A DNA stretch of 64,000 nt, taken from contig NC_079137.1 of the NCBI RefSeq assembly GCF_945859705.1, forward strand, positions 73,492,277 through 73,556,276, read 5' to 3'. The stretch's first letter is position 1. Each line of letters opens with the position of its first letter. Both the position numbers and the translations under genes were made by a program. The notes beneath the pieces are model-generated. The model was not told the origin of the DNA. It saw only the letters and a program-made list of their open reading frames with translations, and did no database searches. Positions 1 through 11,866 of this stretch are shown one piece after another. The DNA is from Episyrphus balteatus. Its lineage: Eukaryota; Arthropoda; Insecta; Diptera; Syrphidae.

Positions 1-553
1 AAGTTATAGTTGATTCAGTTCACATTACCTGTTTTAATGTGCATTAAATAAAACTTAAAGACCAAGAATTACATTCCAAAAAGAACACATATCGAACATC
101 AATAGAGTTTTTCTTGTTGTCAAAGTGCATGCATGCTGAATATTTATATAATATTTTCACCCCGAGAAGAATACTTTGTTTGAAAGTTTCAATTTAGTTC
201 ACAAGGATGCTTGCTTAATATTCTATACAGATGCTAAACCCGTTATGCTTTTTCAATTCTATTAAATAAAAAAGTGCATTCGCAATGGAAATTAAATATT
301 CATAAAACTCTCAGAGAAAATATTAAATTTTTGTTTAGTTTTGAAAGTGTTTCATAAATGAAATTGAAAATGAAAAATAAAAAGCATCAGAAAGTAGCAA
401 AATGTAACTAATATTAAAATTATTAGAGACAACAACAACAACAACACCACAGTAAAGAAATTTCATTCACGTTAATACATTACAAAGAAAAACAAGTTTT
501 TTAATAAGAGCCAAATATGTTTAAAATAACGAGTTCTTAATTTTTTTGCTTCA
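1..553. other. AT-rich flank downstream of takeout copy A
   Basis: No gene is seen. The stretch holds a short CAA/ACA microsatellite at about 429-447 and otherwise unremarkable AT-rich sequence. It is the 3' flank of the minus-strand takeout-like gene. I see no canonical AATAAA on the minus strand close to the stop codon. Confidence 0.5.
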
Positions 554-1621
554 TTAATCAATTAAAAATAATTCCTTGTACGGAAAATCATTCATAACTT
601 TATCTAAAGTTTCTCCATTGACTTTTGACAGTTGTTCATCAAAACTAGCTTCCATTTCTTCCCATAGAACTTGCCAGTTTTCATTTAAAATTTTGTGCAT
701 ACTTTCACTTAAAACCTTGTCACCGTTGAATAAATTTGAGCATTTCACTGTCATACTGAAAAAAAAAACAATATCAAAACTGGTCAACACAAACCAAATA
801 GCTGCATTAATTAGTACTTAAAACTTCTTTGAACTACTTTTGCTACTATTAAAAATTCAAAGCAGCTTTAAGTACCTACTAAGCAGTAGTTAAAAATATT
901 CCCAAAGGAACGCAGCTAATATATATATATATATACTCGTTCGACTTACTGATCAGCTTTAGCTTTTATTTTATAATAATCCGTTTTTAGATATTCTTTT
1001 CCATCTCTCAATTCAGTTTTGGGCTTTGAACGAGATTTTATATGAAGACCATTAATTTTGATACTAATATCACCATCTCCAGTTATGGGAAAAAGTAACA
1101 TCTTTCCAGAAACTTTATATTTTCCTTTGATTTCAGCTTCATCACACAAAGATTCAGTGTCAATAACTAAATCTTTTGGTTCATTTTTGAAACCACTAAA
1201 AAAATTCAACAATTTTTTAGTGTTTTCTGTTGTTTAAAAAAAAAAGCTAGGGGTATACCTGAATTTGGTAAAAGTCATTTTCGAATATCCACTGAATGTC
1301 AAATTTGTCATTTCCAAATCAAAATTAACTGGCTTTGAAGAATCACCCTTTATTTTTATGGCACCTATAGGAGAGGGCTCAAGATTGTCAATATTCAATT
1401 CAGGATATCCATTAGGGTGGCTGTGAAGAATATCGTTTGCTACTTTGACCAAGCATTCATCATCAGTAGGTCGACATCGAATCAAGTCCTTGGCTAAAAT
1501 ATATAATTCCTATGAATCCTTATTTTGATGTTTATAAGAAGTTGGACCTACGGAGATCCTTTGATTGTGAAAACCGCACCAAACAGATTAATACCGAGAT
1601 TAGTAGAAATTTAAACGACAT
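554..1621 (-). CDS. Takeout/JHBP-family secreted protein, copy A
   Basis: Four-exon gene: 1621-1552, 1493-1259, 1195-950 and 755-554. These total 753 nt and give 250 aa plus stop. Every intron starts GT and ends AG, and the phases join without a stop. Residues 1-20 form a signal peptide (MSFKFLLISV, then hydrophobic to FSQS). The Cys pair near residues 30 and 37 (CRPTDDEC) matches the conserved N-terminal disulfide of takeout/haemolymph JHBP proteins. The C-terminal exon has the family signature NLFNGDK and LNENW. Family members are about 250 aa, secreted, and fold as a curved barrel with a hydrophobic tunnel for lipophilic ligands; the ligand here is unknown. It is a tandem duplicate of the gene at 4947-5870 with identical exon lengths. 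Start choice: the only ATG giving a signal peptide in phase with exon 2. Confidence 0.88.
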
Positions 1622-1703
1622 TTTTAAATTCTGAAGCCCGATTATAAATAAAGGTTAAGCGAACCAAAGGTATCTCGAACTAATGATAGGTTTTACCTCA
1701 AGT

Positions 1704-1711
1704 CTTATATA
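1704..1711 (-). promoter_or_regulatory. TATA box of takeout copy A
   Basis: TATATAAG on the minus strand, with an arthropod initiator-like TCATTAGTT whose A lies near 1684, about 27 nt downstream. The same pair with nearly the same spacing precedes the second takeout copy, which supports it as a real core promoter. Confidence 0.6.
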
Positions 1712-1721
1712 CTTAAAGCAA

Positions 1722-2868
1722 AAAAATATCTAAAGATTTTTTCATCGTTTGTGTGGATGTTACAAAGTTACAATGCAGTTGTTGTTTTTAATTAAATGCT
1801 AATGGAATTCAAACTTTTTTATTGATACAGTAAATCAAATAGTTCACAGAGAATCGTTCTATGAGTGAATTGCTGTAATAACAAAAAAGCTGTTTAATTC
1901 TTGTTTACTTAATTAAGTGCATTTAAAATGAAACAGTTTTTAATACATAGATACATCTTCTGTAAATATCTTAGTTTTCCTAATTACTGTTAGGAGTCAA
2001 TTATAGTGATCAAATAAATTATTTATCATTTTTTTTTTTCTTACCTATTCATTTAAGTTCGATGACATATGTAAAATGAAAACAATAAATGTTGTTCTAC
2101 TGATGTAGAAATGTAGACAAGAAAATTTTCCATATGCATTTAAATCAGGAAATATGAATGCATGTAGGTAGCATTAGAAATTCAAAATTTTACCGTACCG
2201 ATGGATGTAGAGTAGATGTTAGTGAGGGTTTGTAAGAATCATTTTTAGGTACTATTGTATAGAAACCATACAACATATAAGTTACCCCACATAGCAAAAA
2301 TGTTAACCTTGAGGAATTTTATAAACAGATAAACACTCTCCACAGCAAACAACAAAAGACAAACACAAATTAAAATGAAACCTTGTGCCGGATTATTTCT
2401 TTGTCTTATAATCCAAACCTAATTCTTTCAGGAATATACGATAGAAAATATTATAAGGAGGAGAATGTATGTTTATTTTTTGGTCTACTACAAACTGGAG
2501 CTAAGATATTAGCTTAGAAGTAAAATATCCCAAAAAATGCATTTTTGTGAATAACTCTGCTAAAAAGAATGATCAGGTGGTGAGAAATTGGGTTTAAGCC
2601 TTTTAAATATACCCCTATCGATCCATAAAATACAGTGAATCTGTGCGCAAGATCAAATGACGCTTTGACTGGAGTATTTTAAAAGGACAAAAAATCCAAA
2701 CAGTGAAGGCAGAATACCAGATCCAGAGATACCCAGAAGGAGATCGGAAACTTTCGCACGTTTTACCCCCAAAACCCATTTTTACTTGCGATATAGGTAC
2801 TTTATATCAAGTTATGCATTCGTACAAAAAAAAAAGTTGAGATAGCATTTTTCCATGACATTGCGATG
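1722..2868. other. Intergenic, no gene seen
   Basis: AT-rich spacer upstream of takeout copy A. No ORF of note and no clear repeat structure were found by eye. Confidence 0.4.
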
Positions 2869-3745
2869 GTAGAGAATGCCAAAAAAGTGGGTCCCGGAAG
2901 TCCGTCTGTCTTTCCGTCTGTCAGTCTGTCTGTCTGTAAACGAAGCTACAGCCTAAACGGATGGACCGATTGATGTCAAACTTGGTATGTAGCATTATTT
3001 GGCGACTCTCCAGAGGGATTTTTGGAATTAATTTTGTTGGACCAAAAATAACGTTACTTGTCATATTCCGATTTTAGTAAAATTGAAATTGCTCAAAAAC
3101 GGCTCTAACGATTTTGTTTAAAAAATTCAAATGTAAGTTTAAAGACAAGGTCTAACTTCTAATAAAATTTTTTTTTTTTGAAAATCATTATTATAACGGC
3201 ACCTGCCATAGAACCGTTTTTTTTCAAATCCGATTATCTCCGAAACTGCTTATTCGACTTCAAACAAACTTTTTGTGAAGAAGCATTTATATAATTTTAA
3301 TATAAGCCAAAAATAAAATGTGAAAAAAAAATAATTTTTGGATTTTTAAAAAAATTTTGAAATTTTTTTTTTTTTTGAAAAATCAAGTTTTCGAAAACGG
3401 GACATTTTTTTTTTTGAAATTTTGTTTTTAGATGTTGATTAGTGATTTCTACAAAATGGCATACCAATTTTATTTTAAAACTTTTTTTCCACAAAATTAA
3501 TTATAAAAAATGCATCTTAATATATCAATTAAAACTGCATACTTGTTTTGGAGGGCAATTTGATTTCAGATTTTATTTTATTTAAAAAAAAAAAACGAAT
3601 TTAATTTAAATTTTTTTTTTTTTGTACCTACATATATAGGTACCTACATTTTCCAAATTTCTCTATAAAAAGTCTTAAAAATTTAGGCAACTTTAACTCT
3701 AAGAGCAAGTTCGTGCGACCCAGTCGTGCATTTTATTTTATTTCT
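2869..3745. repeat. Probable interspersed repeat with GTCTGTCT microsatellite
   Basis: Starts near a GTCTGTCT-rich microsatellite (2902-2938), followed by moderately GC-rich text (AAACGGATGGACCGATT, then ACGGCTCTAACGATTTT). It ends in long T runs. Part of the text (about 3096-3116) recurs at 58151-58170. The segment 3702-3739 recurs in reverse orientation at 15892-15928. Repeated text at unlinked places marks it as transposon-derived, but the class is not resolved. Confidence 0.5.
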
Positions 3746-4867
3746 TGTTGTTGCAATTTCTTTTGTATCAGTGAATAAATGTGAAATACACCTATATTGT
3801 TACCACAGTGTTTTCAGGCATACATATGCACTTTTCACGCATACTTAGCCAAAAGCCTCAATCTTTTCACGCATACTTAGCCAAATGTATCAATCCGAGC
3901 TTGTAGGCAAACTAGTATGACGTCAGAAGTTTTCCATCTAGTTTCTGGGCATCTCTGGTTTATAGTGAAGTCTGCTATCTCAGTCTACCTAAACCTAGTC
4001 CTAAGCAATTTGGATTATATATTACGTATAAATATGTGATACACTCAAGAGGAAAAAATAATCATATTTTATATATTTTCCATAGTTAAAATCGGGATAA
4101 CTATTTTAATAGTTAGAAAAAGTTATTTGTGACTATTAGTCTCATATAGAAGGACAAAAAAATGAAAAAATAGTTATTTAATAGTTTTTTTTTTTTCAAG
4201 TTTAAGCCTTGATTATTCAATCGTTATTTCCAACTCCAGGCTTTTATAAGTCAGTCTGGAGTTTTTAGTAAAATCCACAAAATGTTACTGTTTTCTTTTA
4301 GTGCATTTTTTTGTTTTCTTATTTGATATAATTAATAGTTTGGCACATTCAATTCAGTTTTGTTTAACCAGGCACACTAAAATTATATGTTGCAACTTAA
4401 GATTTCAGTGTTTAGTTCTGTCACTTTGCGCACTTTTAAACGCATTGGAGCCTAAACAAATTTAACTTATACTAAAATTGAAAAAAGAACGTTTGTCAAA
4501 ATACCTTTTCCACTCAGAAATTTTTACTGCTAATACAAAAATAGCACCAATATGACTGACATAATACATAACAAAACTTAATAAATGACCGTTTACTTGC
4601 CTCTTTTATATTTAACCGTTTCAGGTTATTCTCATCAGGGCCCTGTTTCAGAGCTACATTTACTACATCAGCAACCTTAAAAGCCAATAGTTGAGTCCGA
4701 TTGAAATTCGGGAAATATTTGTTATGTTTAAATAGTGCAAATGTTCAAAAAAAAAATGCTTCAGTAAGTCCAACAGGCTTCCGCAATTAATGTTTAAAGT
4801 CATTGATGTGGCTGATGTAAACAATGTAGTAAGCTCTGAAATAGGCCCCAGATCGAATAATGGTAAT

Positions 4868-4871
<4 letters not shown>
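3746..4871. other. Intergenic, no gene seen
   Basis: AT-rich spacer between the interspersed repeat and the 3' end of takeout copy B. It contains a short direct repeat (CTTTTCACGCATACTTAGCC, twice at 3832-3882) and nothing else I can support. Confidence 0.4.
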
Positions 4872-4872
<1 letters not shown>

Positions 4873-4899
<27 letters not shown>

Positions 4900-4900
4900 C
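4873..4900. repeat. Pure poly(A) run of about 28 nt
   Basis: Uninterrupted A tract on the plus strand (poly-T read with the gene), only about 50 nt past the stop codon of takeout copy B. It could be a retroposed tail on the plus strand or simple slippage. Confidence 0.7.
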
Positions 4901-4946
4901 AAGTTTATAATGAAAATCACACATAAATTGTTTTTAATTCTTGCTA

Positions 4947-5870
4947 TTAATCAATTAAAAAGATTTCATTGTAGGCAAAATCCTTCATAGTTTTATCTAA
5001 AGTATCTCCATTGACTTTAGCTAGATGATTAGCAAAATCTTCATGCATTTCTTCAAACAAAACTTGCCAGTTCTCATTTAAAATTTTGTGCATACTTTCA
5101 CTTAGAACTTTATCACCATTGAATAAATTTGAACATTTCACTGTCATTCTGAAAAAAAAACAACATATTCACCACAAAAATATAATAATCTATGATCTAC
5201 AACTTACTTATCAGCTTTAGCTTTTATTTTATAGTAATCCGATCTGAGATATTCTTTTCCGTTTCTAACTTCAACTTTTGGTTTTGCACGAAATTTAACT
5301 TGAAGGCCATATATTTTGACACTTAAATCACCATCTCCAGTTATAGGAAAGAGTAACATCTTTCCGGAAACTTTATATTTTCCTTTAATTTCAATTTCAT
5401 CGACAAAAGATTCTGTATCAATAACTAAATCTTTTGGTTCATCTTTGAAACCACTAAAAATTTGACAAGTTTATTAGTGTTTTGTAAAAATGGAAGTGTA
5501 CCTGAATTTAGTAAAAGTCATTTTCGAATATCCACTGATTGTCAAATTTGTCATTTCCAAATCAAAATTAATTGGTTTTGAAGAATCACCTTTAATTCTA
5601 ATGACACCCATAGAAAAAGGCTCGAGATTGTCAAGATTTAATTCAGGATATCCGTTAGGGTGGCTGCGTAAAATATCATTTGCCGTTTTGACCAAACAAT
5701 CATCATCAGTAGGGCGACATCTAAGCAAGTCTTGGGCTAAAAAAATATTTTTATTCCATGAATCCTCATTTTGTTGATGTTTATTAGAAGTTGAACCCAC
5801 GGATATCCTTTGATTGGGAAAACTGCAACAAACAGATTATAAGCGAAAAAGTTAAAAAATTGAACGTCAT
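4947..5870 (-). CDS. Takeout/JHBP-family secreted protein, copy B
   Basis: Same four-exon structure as copy A: 5870-5801, 5736-5502, 5453-5208 and 5148-4947 (70, 235, 246, 202 nt), 250 aa plus stop, all introns GT-AG. Signal peptide at residues 1-20 (MTFNFLTFSL, then hydrophobic to FSQS). It has the N-terminal Cys pair (CRPTDDDC) and the C-terminal NLFNGDK/LNENW signature of the JHBP/takeout fold. Secreted carrier of small lipophilic ligands by family; the ligand is not known. Copy A and copy B differ at scattered residues, for example the region after LNENWQVL (FEEMHEDF versus WEEMEASF). This suggests duplication with divergence rather than a recent assembly repeat. No defect is seen. Confidence 0.88.
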
Positions 5871-5969
5871 TTTGTAATACAAAATAAACCCCGGTTATAA
5901 AAAAAACATTGAACTGAAGGTTCAGCACGAAAGAAAGTATGAATAACTAATGAGAAGATTTACATCTGT

Positions 5970-5977
5970 CTTATATA
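5970..5977 (-). promoter_or_regulatory. TATA box of takeout copy B
   Basis: TATATAAG on the minus strand with a TCATTAGTT initiator-like element whose A is near 5951 (about 26 nt downstream). It mirrors the arrangement of copy A. Confidence 0.6.
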
Positions 5978-6481
5978 TTTAAAGCAAAAACAATACTGAA
6001 CATTTCTTCATAGTTTGTGTAGTTGTTTTAATTAAATGTTTATAGATTTCAAACTTCTTTATTGTAACCTCACACAGCAGAAAAAAAAAATTCAGATCAT
6101 TCTATAAATGAATTACTGTAATAATAATAAAATGGGTTACATAATTCTTGATCAAGTACTTAATACTAGATTCAATTAAAATCAAACAGTTCTAATAATA
6201 TATAAGATACTTATCTAATATCTTGTTTTTGTTAATTGACATGTACCTATTCAAATTATAGTGATCGAAAACTAAATGATTTTACAATTATTTTGTTATT
6301 GGTTTTATTTATAATGTTTGCAATTACATATGTAAAACACAGATGTTATTGAAGTCGATGACTTATAATTAAAACAAGAAATGTTATTCTGATACAATTT
6401 TAGACGTTAATATGAAAATAATAATCATTAGCTCGAATTTTCACAGACTTTATGATTTCCACCAAAGTTTTTTAGGCAGAC

Positions 6482-8233
6482 GTCAGTAAAGCCATGCATT
6501 TTTGTTTTTTGACGTGATAACGTCTTATAAATCGATGAACCTTGGCAACCACCACGCAAAAGTGACGCCATTTTCTCCCGTTCCACTTTTAATTTTTAAC
6601 AGTGCGGCAAAAATTTCAATTAAAAATTAAAAATAAACTATTAGAGATACAAAAATCTGCTATAGCTTATTTGAAAGATAATAACCGAAAGTTAAATACA
6701 TTTGAAGGATTTTAAAAAATTCCATCTTTTAATAGGGTAAATAGGGGTAAAACAAAATTGCAAAAAATTTTATATTTTCTAAACGCGACGTGTATAGAGT
6801 TGAATTTTTTTTTTATCGATAGATAAATTTATTACAAGACTGACAATGGATTTGAAAAAAAATCTAGAAAATTTCAAAACCAAGTAGGTAATAAATGGTT
6901 TTCTAAAACTAAAACATGAGGTAGACCTTTGACGAAGTAGTGATTATAGATAGGGGAAATTTTTTTTGACAATTTGAAAAACGTCATTCGAAAGATAATA
7001 CAAAAAAAAGTTAGGGCTGGATATAATACGGATTTTTTTTAAACACTGCGTTTCGAAATATGAATTTTTGAAAAACACCTAATTATTTTGGGGTATTTTT
7101 GGGTTATGTTTTATTTTTTTTTTAATTTTTCGTAGAGTTCTTAAAATCTCAAGCTTATAGAACATATAGTATATGATTGTGCGCATATATGTGGAAAAAA
7201 TTGGTATTTTTAAATGATTTTTGACCGAATAACGTGAAAAACAAGTTTTTTTGTTCCAAGTTTTTTGACAGTTTTTTTTCTTCAACAGATAAATAAATGA
7301 ATGAAATTTATATTAAAAATAGATACTAGATAGGACTATATCTGTGCAAAAATTCAATCAATTTTGTTGTTTTGATCTAGAGCAAATGCAAACTTGATTT
7401 AACTTTATTGAGTATCCTGATAATATTACCTTTCATTTGAAATATCACACATAACTGTACATTCACTACAAGCTACACAATTTTAAATTAAAAAATTTGC
7501 GAAATACCTCAAAACACCTGTGGAGATCTGTTGCCCATGACCATGACCTGACCAGCCACCAGTGTGGGAAGTACCGTAATCTCAGTTTGGAATTTCGACA
7601 TGGTTGGCTTTAAAAAGTTCTAACTTTTTTTCCAGGCATCGCAGAAATAAGATTGAAACGTCATATGAAAGGTGAAATAATTAGCTTTCACATGATATAA
7701 ATTTTTTTATAGGTTGTCATTGAAAAAAATTGATTCAATGGCGAGAGAAGATAAAATTATATGTATTTTTTTGCTTTTTTTGATGAAAATTGGTCGAGTT
7801 CAAAAAATTCTAGCTCTTTTTGTAGATGCAATAAACTTTCAGGTGGTATAAAATTTATTATAGGTTGTTATATCAAAAAAATGAATTTTTTGGCGATGAA
7901 AGTGATTTTTCCACATTTTTCATAAAAAATGATTGTTTTTAATAAATTTATTTTAATACCTTTTTCACATTGTAAAAATTTAAAAATGGTTTTATTCTTT
8001 AGACAAAATTTTTGGCTTTTTAATGGTATAATTTTTTTTTGTTAGCTTTAAAATACAAAAATTAATATAAATGAGAAAAGAAAAAAGGTAATTTTGTTTA
8101 GCTTTTTCTTGTAAATTATGATTGCTTGAAATAATTGAACGCGTCAATTGATTCATTTTAAACCAAAGCACACAACCTGTTTTCTTACGACGTTATCACG
8201 TAAAATCATCGTCCGTAAACCGGCTTTACAGAC
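6482..8233. mobile_element. Possible non-coding DNA transposon, ends inverted
   Basis: The left edge reads GTCAGTAAAGCC followed after a gap by GACGTGATAACGTC. The right edge, read in reverse complement, gives GTCTGTAAAGCC followed by ACGTGATAACGTC. The two blocks are in the same order, which fits degenerate terminal inverted repeats of about 55 bp bounding 1.75 kb. The interior is AT-rich, has no credible ORF, and carries an internal partial duplication (about 7610-7920, 'TTCTAACTTTTTT' and 'TTCTAGCTCTTTTTG' blocks). No target duplication was identified. Confidence 0.35.
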
Positions 8234-8413
8234 AACCTCTTTTTGTAAAGATTGTAAATAAATTTAATCAATGCTAAAAAAAATAAAAACTAAGCTAAAC
8301 TAAAATTTAATCTAAAAAAGGTTTAAACATTTTGAGGTACTCGTAAATCTAATCTATTCTAAAAATAAAAGGTACAATCTAATCTTAACAAAAGAGCCTA
8401 GTGGGACAAATTG

Positions 8414-8445
8414 AATAAAAACCTTAACAACTATCATACTCAGTC
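8414..8445 (+). promoter_or_regulatory. Candidate core promoter of CBM14 gene copy 1
   Basis: AATAAAA at 8414-8420 stands about 28 nt before a TCAGTC initiator (A at 8442). The same block recurs upstream of the second copy (11694 and 11721), with the surrounding ~300 bp also conserved. Inferred transcription start is about 208 nt before the ATG. Confidence 0.4.
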
Positions 8446-8649
8446 TTCATACTGACTTTATTTGCAAAAGAGAGTCCAGAAATAAACAGAAAGTACTTAA
8501 AAAATAACATATTAATTATAAAAATCCAGTGCACTTTTAAAACTCTTAACCTCAAATATTTTACACTAAGAAATTTGGCATAAAGACGTGCTTATAAAGT
8601 TGAATTATTGAGATATTATAGTGCTACTATTTTTTTAAACATCGAAATT

Positions 8650-9219
8650 ATGTTGAAAAAAACTTGTGATATTAGTAAAATAACACAAAAAAATTCTATT
8701 GCAATTATTTTATTATTGGCACTTGTTATATCACAATTCAACAATACCAATGCAGCAGAGGATGATGATGATAGTAGTTGTGTGGGCAAACCGAACGGAT
8801 GGAAATATGAAGATCCACTAGATTGTCATGGTTTTTATGCTTGCCTTGAAGGTCGAGCATTTCAGACTTCTTGTGAACATTTTGAAAAATTTGATGAAGA
8901 TACAAGAATGTGTGTTGTTGGAAAGTGTCCACCTTGTAAGAAATGTAACACCGATTGTCCAGCTCCTACAACGCCACAAACTCCGAGTACAACACCACCG
9001 ACTCAACCGACTCCAGCACCTTTTGATCCTAGTAGAATGGATTGTCGTGATGAAAAACTTGGACCGCTCTACCGTAGTCTCAACAACTGCAGAGTATACT
9101 ACCAGTGCCGCAATAGACAACGCGTTAAATTCAATTGTCCTGAAGGTCAGTGGTTCGATGATCGAGTTGATAGGTGTGAATTAAAAGCAAAAGTTAAATG
9201 TCCAGCAAATAAAGATTGA
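8650..9219 (+). CDS. Secreted two-domain chitin-binding (CBM14/peritrophin-A) protein, copy 1
   Basis: 189 aa in one exon. Residues 1-35 are a signal peptide (hydrophobic AIILLLALVIS core, likely cleavage after NTNA), followed by an acidic patch. CBM14 domain 1 has six cysteines at about 44, 59, 65, 75, 88 and 93. Extra CPPCKKC cysteines follow, then a Thr/Pro-rich linker (about 104-128). CBM14 domain 2 has cysteines at about 132, 147, 153, 163, 176 and 184. By family, such proteins bind chitin in cuticle or peritrophic matrix. The in-frame codons upstream lack an ATG, so 8650 is taken as start. AATAAA at 9242-9247 is a likely poly(A) signal. It is the first of a tandem pair (see 11867-12445), offset 3,217 bp. 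Confidence 0.88.
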   Translation: MLKKTCDISKITQKNSIAIILLLALVISQFNNTNAAEDDDDSSCVGKPNGWKYEDPLDCHGFYACLEGRAFQTSCEHFEKFDEDTRMCVVGKCPPCKKCNTDCPAPTTPQTPSTTPPTQPTPAPFDPSRMDCRDEKLGPLYRSLNNCRVYYQCRNRQRVKFNCPEGQWFDDRVDRCELKAKVKCPANKD

Positions 9220-9249
9220 TTTATGTCAGTTAAATTCTTGAAATAAATA

Positions 9250-10558
9250 CAATATACAAACATATTGTAAGGTTATGTTGCTTTTTTTTCTGCAGTTTTG
9301 TACTCCACCTCAGGTGACATGAGACTGGGCCACGTGACGTAATGTCTGGATACACTACCTACTTCTGTGAAGATCAACATCTGAACATACCTTTAATAAA
9401 TGTGAACCTATTTTTAATAAATATCTGAACGCATTCATTAAAATTTACCTGGAAAACTGAATACAAAAAATGGAAACTTCTAGAAGCTTAGACGAGAACC
9501 TACGAAGACATTTTCGAATTTCGAACTAGAGGGATTGGAACCTGGGAAATTGCTTTTCACGCCATCTACCACTTGGAGTGCAACCCTGAAAATGGTGTAG
9601 ATTTTTTTCGATATGACGTTCAATGTAGTTTCCTAATTTTCTAATTTTGTTCAAAATTGTTGTAAATAAAAAAAAATAAAGAAATTGGCACTCGAATTTC
9701 GAAGGCTGGGTCAGCTAGTTTATATTATTTTTAACACTAAACGAAATGTCATATCAGGCAGACGGAAGAATAGCCATGTCATTATTCTTAAGAAAAGAAA
9801 TATTGTGAAACAAGATTTAATAGAACAAAGAATTTATCTAGGTATATCTACATATCTACATCGAAAAATAACAAAATCATTCTTGCCCGCGGAACGCACA
9901 CTGGGGATTTTGCGGAAAAAAGTCAAAAATTTAAAGTTCCTCGGAGAATATTTCAATAGTATTTGTAAATTCTAGAATAAAATCTGAATCAAAATCAGAA
10001 AGAATCACTAAAATCGGACTTGTAGTTTACTTTTTAGAGCTTTGTAAAGGGACAAGTTGTTGAAAGTATAAAAAACGAAGTAAAAATTACCTCAAATTAA
10101 AGCTGTGTAATTTTTTTTAGCTTGAGCCGACTCATACACTTTTATTTTTCCGTAAAGAAGCCATCGTTTGTCTATTGTAAATCGAAGAAATTATTAATTT
10201 TAAAGATGTTAATTATTTTATATAATTATTTAGAGAAAAGAGAAAAAAATGGCTTGATTTTTTCATATTTTTGTATATATTATTTTAGCTACACTTGCCT
10301 ACAGTTAGAGACTATTAAAAACTTTTTCCTTATGAAATTGCCTTTCGATGAAGGCCAAATTTGGGTGCCACCAGGTGCCACTGCGTTTTTTATTGGCAAT
10401 TGAAAAATTCATTTGGTCGCAAAAATCATTTTCTTAAAAATTACTTAAAATAACAAAAAAATATTAAAAATCAATGGTGTAACACTATAAATGATACTTT
10501 TTTTAAAAGCCAAAATATTAGGCTTAATTTGAGCTTTTAAATTCTTTAAGTTCTTTAA
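9250..10558. other. Intergenic; carries one copy of a CTAGCTGAC-type repeat core
   Basis: No convincing gene. At 9704-9719 the minus strand reads AACTAGCTGACCCAGC, resembling 33312-33325 (plus strand, CTAGCTGATCCAGC). This is probably part of an interspersed repeat. The 96-codon open stretch at 9685-9975 lacks family features. Confidence 0.35.
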
Positions 10559-10694
10559 GGTCCAATTTATTCACACTCCATTAAATTTAAAGTCGCCATT
10601 AAAAAAGGGAAATTTTAAAATTTGTATGCGATTTGACAGTTTTATAATTTTTAATGGAGCCTTTAAAAATAATGGAGAGTGAATAAATTGGGCC
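10559..10694. mobile_element. PIF/Harbinger-type MITE, copy 1
   Basis: 136-bp element with inverted ends GGTCCAATTTATTCAC and, in reverse complement of the right end, GGCCCAATTTATTCAC. It is flanked by TAA at 10556-10558 and TAA at 10695-10697. A 3-bp TWA target duplication with GG-starting ends is the hallmark of PIF/Harbinger MITEs. A second copy in inverse orientation lies at 63202-63338. Confidence 0.75.
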
Positions 10695-10697
10695 TAA

Positions 10698-11548
10698 GTG
10701 AATTGTTTTTGAAATAATCGATTTCAAAGTCAAAATTTTGAAAAAAAAAAATTCCAATACTATTTTTGACAAGGCTGGGGATTTGAATTCAATTTGAATG
10801 ATGAAGAACACTGCTTTAATTAATTCCTTGCCAAACACTGAAATTCATATGTTTCTATGCCTTCTAGTTTTCGAGAAAATTGCAAAGTAAAAAATCTTGT
10901 TTTTTTGGCTGCAAGCTTGAAATTCTTATCCGAAAAGACAAATAGAGAAAATAAAATTAATTCGTAACACATTTTTTTACAAATCTACTACAATAAAATT
11001 ACATTTGATTTTTTGAACTTGGCTCAGAAAAATTAATTTTCGTTATATGTAACTGAAATGTATGTACATAATATATTGAAAACTATTCAAATTAAAAACG
11101 AATGAGAAGGGATTATGCGTCTTCTTATTATACATTTTATTAATAATGGGAATTTTAAGCATTTCATGCGAAGATCTAAGCAAAAATCTAATGGAATGTC
11201 TCAAGATTTAAATCGAAATTATTATTGAAAAATACAGATCATCTGATCCCTTCGTTTATTAAGAAGAATCAGAGTCATTTAATTGAGGAAAAAATGGCTT
11301 TCTTAAAAGAATAAACTTTTGAAAAATTTGTATAAAAAATGAAAAAAGTGTTTTTTTTTTTTTAAAGGGCGTGGCAGTGGGCGGAAATGAATAATAATAA
11401 TTTCTTACGACGAAAACTGTCATCCCTGAAAATTTCATCCAAATCTATTCAGTGGTTCAGTTTTTATTTAATTTTTTCCGCACTCCCATACAAATTTCCC
11501 CAGTGTGGAACGTCCAAGTTCCATACAAAACTGCCCATTCTCCTTTCA
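10698..11548. other. Intergenic, no gene seen
   Basis: AT-rich spacer between the MITE and the duplicated promoter block of the second CBM14 gene. Nothing else supported. Confidence 0.4.
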
Positions 11549-11866
11549 TCAATGCTAAAAAAATAAAAACCAATAGCTAATCTAAAATCTAATCTAAAAA
11601 AGGTTTACCTAAACAGTTTGAGATAAATCTAATCTATTCTAAAAATTAAACGAAAAATCTAATCTTATCAAAAGAGCCTAGTGGGAAAAATTGAATAAAA
11701 AAACTTAACAACTCATACTCAGTCTTCATACTGAGTTTATTTGCAAAGAGAGTCCAGTAATAAACACAAAGTAACATATTAATTATAGAAATACAGTGCT
11801 TAAAGACGTGTTTATAAGGCTGAATTATTGAGATATTATTGCTACTATTTTTGAAACATCGAAAAT
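11549..11866 (+). promoter_or_regulatory. Duplicated 5' region of CBM14 copy 2
   Basis: Near-identical to about 8266-8649: ATCAATGCTAAAAAAA, then repeated AATCTAATC-type text, AAAGAGCCTAGTGGGA, and the AATAAAA/TCAGTC core (11694; initiator A at 11721). The duplication therefore includes promoter and 5' UTR, and both copies should be expressed in similar patterns. Confidence 0.6.

Noticed and set aside
5490..5777. Plus-strand open stretch across takeout copy B
   Set aside because: Antisense shadow of the real minus-strand exon 2.
8608..8649. N-terminal extension of the first CBM14 ORF
   Set aside because: No ATG before 8650, and the start at 8650 gives the same signal peptide as the paralogue.
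9685..9975. 96-codon plus-strand open stretch
   Set aside because: No family features; overlaps a repeat core; likely chance.
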